From: Streptomyces sp. Ru73
GTDB taxonomy: Bacteria; Actinomycetota; Actinomycetes; Streptomycetales; Streptomycetaceae
Assembly: GCF_002920575.1 (NCBI RefSeq)
Contig: NZ_PQSQ01000019.1
Location: 31,479-95,478, forward strand
DNA: 64,000 nt
Direction: 5' to 3'
The stretch's first letter is position 1; each line of letters starts with the position of its first letter. The notes under the pieces are model-generated. The model was not told where the DNA came from and made no database searches. It saw only the letters and a program-made list of their open reading frames with translations. Of the stretch, positions 62,713-64,000 are shown piece after piece. A program made the position numbers and the translations under genes.

Positions 62713-64000
62713 TCAGTCCAGGCCCGGACCGCCCAGCCCGCCCGGCCACTCCGGTGCGGGGCCCGAGCCGGGCCGCGGCGCCTCGGGCGCAGAACCGGCC
62801 GGGCCGTCCGGCCGCTCGCTCCCGTCCGGTGCGACCGGTGCGCCCAGACCGCCCGAGACGCGGCGCAGCTCGGCCCAGCGGGTGCGGCGGGAGCCCGTCT
62901 CGTGCCAGGGGTGCGCGGCAGCGCCGGCAGCCGTACGCCGCCGCAGCCGCAGGCGCCGTACCCACTCGCTCCCGGCCCCGCGGTCGCGCTCCGCGCGGTG
63001 CGCGCCGCCGCTCCGCCGGGCCACGCGCGCCGTGCCGTCCCGGCGCGCCTTCCGCTCGGCGCGGGCCACCGCCCGTTCCTGCGCGGCGGCCCGGCCCCGC
63101 GCCGCCGTCCGTTCCCTGTGCTCGGCGCGGGCCTCCCGCCGTGCCGCGCGTGCTTCCCTGCGCTCCTCCCGGCCGGACCAGTACGCCCGGAGCCCGGTCA
63201 CCGGGGAGCGGCCGAGCCGGCGCCAGAGGTACCACTCGCGCAGGAGCAGGGCGCCCGGTACGGCGACGGCCGCCGTCCAGCCGGCCGCCGCCGCGCCCGT
63301 GAGCAACCAGGCCGGGCCGACGTGCCGGAGCGCCGCGGTGCCGAGCGCGCCGCCCGCGAGGCCCGCCAGTACGGCGGCGCCCGCCCCGCACCAGAGCGCT
63401 GCCAGCGCGGCGACCGTGGCGGTGGCCCGGCGGTTCCAGCGCAGCAGCCGGGCTTCCGCCGCCCGCGCGTGCCGCCGTCCGGCCGGTGACGGGTCGTCCG
63501 CCCGCCGCTCCGCCAGCCGCACCCCCTCCACCGCGGCACGCGCGGGCCGGGCCGCGTACCAGGCGGCGGCCGCGCCGGCGGCGACGGGCCCCACGGCGAC
63601 CGCCCAGGTCAGCGGCGATCCGGCACCCTCCGGCGGGACCGCGCCGAGCAGCGGGAAGGGCGGCAGCCCCGGCGGGTGGGCGGTGGCCCCGAGCGGGCCC
63701 ACCGTGCTGCCGGCGCCGAGCGTGAAGCCCGGGCCCAGCGCGTACGCGGCGCCCCAGACGGCCGCGTTCGGCAGCAGCAGGAGGCAGACCAGCAGGACCG
63801 TGCCGCGGCCCGGCCAGTCCTGGGTGAGCTGGAGCAGGCCGTCGCGTACCGCGCCCGCGTGCCACGCCAGGCCGGTCAGCACGAGCAGCGCGCCGGTGGC
63901 GAGCAGCACCGCGCCGGCCGCGCAGGCCGCCCGCAGCGCCGCGGCCCGCCGGGGCCGGGCGAGTGCCGCGCGCATCCCGGGCGGCAGCGCGGCCCGGATC
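62713..64000 (-). CDS. DUF6350-type integral membrane protein, cut by the window edge (3' part)
   Basis: The open frame reaches the right edge without a start: codons before the internal ATG at 63975 read IRAALPPG and look coding, so the 5' end is missing. The visible ~429 residues contain at least six membrane helices (for example [20 protein letters not shown] and [20 protein letters not shown]), with [20 protein letters not shown] between. A long basic tail follows ([20 protein letters not shown]). In Streptomyces a protein of this kind adjoins purN, and some annotations call it a cell-division membrane protein; I cannot confirm that role. Confidence 0.75.
   Translation of the reverse strand, partial: IRAALPPGMRAALARPRRAAALRAACAAGAVLLATGALLVLTGLAWHAGAVRDGLLQLTQDWPGRGTVLLVCLLLLPNAAVWGAAYALGPGFTLGAGSTVGPLGATAHPPGLPPFPLLGAVPPEGAGSPLTWAVAVGPVAAGAAAAWYAARPARAAVEGVRLAERRADDPSPAGRRHARAAEARLLRWNRRATATVAALAALWCGAGAAVLAGLAGGALGTAALRHVGPAWLLTGAAAAGWTAAVAVPGALLLREWYLWRRLGRSPVTGLRAYWSGREERREARAARREARAEHRERTAARGRAAAQERAVARAERKARRDGTARVARRSGGAHRAERDRGAGSEWVRRLRLRRRTAAGAAAHPWHETGSRRTRWAELRRVSGGLGAPVAPDGSERPDGPAGSAPEAPRPGSGPAPEWPGGLGGPGLD

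Overview
The window is a piece of a high-GC actinobacterial chromosome, almost certainly Streptomyces. The signs are very high GC with G/C-ending third codon positions, frequent GTG starts, 1-4 nt stop/start overlaps, paired XRE and DUF397 genes, ECF sigma and TetR/MocR regulators, and a gene order that from memory resembles the S. coelicolor block running from purN/purH and folD to sdhCDAB. No rRNA, tRNA, CRISPR array, transposase, integrase or recognisable att site was found.

Left part (1-33.7 kb), mostly core. It opens with an ECF sigma factor and a His/Gly/Lys-rich membrane protein, an 18-bp minisatellite and an apparently frameshifted conserved gene. Next come a GH20 hexosaminidase lipoprotein, a uric-acid-pathway OHCU decarboxylase and the succinate dehydrogenase operon sdhCDAB. 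A TetR-controlled operon with clear palindromic operators follows, then a protein with an eCIS-type N-terminal motif, an FBP zinc-finger gene, an XRE/DUF397 pair, a metallophosphoesterase operon, a D,D-carboxypeptidase, a BrkB-type membrane protein, a 2'-5' RNA ligase-like protein, trpS, an SDR, a divergent MocR/AhpD-like pair, a secreted protease and a GNAT enzyme. It ends in a complete glycine-betaine module on the minus strand: betaine aldehyde dehydrogenase, choline dehydrogenase-like GMC enzyme, then ATPase, a 59-aa gene, fused double permease and binding protein of a betaine ABC importer.

Middle part (33.9-52.8 kb), accessory. About 19 kb lies between the betaine genes and malate dehydrogenase. 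It carries a type IV secretion/conjugation-like apparatus: two small pilin-like proteins, a VirB8-like protein, a TrbL/VirB6-like protein, a VirB4 function split over an SCO6880-family protein and a separate ATPase, a VirD4/TraG coupling ATPase and a DUF4913 protein. The same minus-strand run ends with a lipoprotein, a divergent FolD paralogue and an amidase. Divergently transcribed are an SLT/M23 cell-wall hydrolase (VirB1-like), a second lipoprotein and a gene pair in which a 165-aa protein overlaps a protein with a RelA/SpoT-type nucleotidyltransferase domain, followed by a Pro/Ala-linker protein. No relaxase, integrase or replication gene is present, so the apparatus may move protein cargo, or may be the remnant or fixed form of an element. 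The RelA-like protein is the best candidate effector.

Right part (53.0-64.0 kb), core: malate dehydrogenase, an XRE/DUF2690 membrane regulator, DUF3017, canonical folD, an RDD protein, a Pro-rich membrane protein, purH-purN, a membrane protein and the 3' part of a DUF6350-type membrane gene cut by the window edge. Several perfect GC-rich hairpins separate convergent genes.
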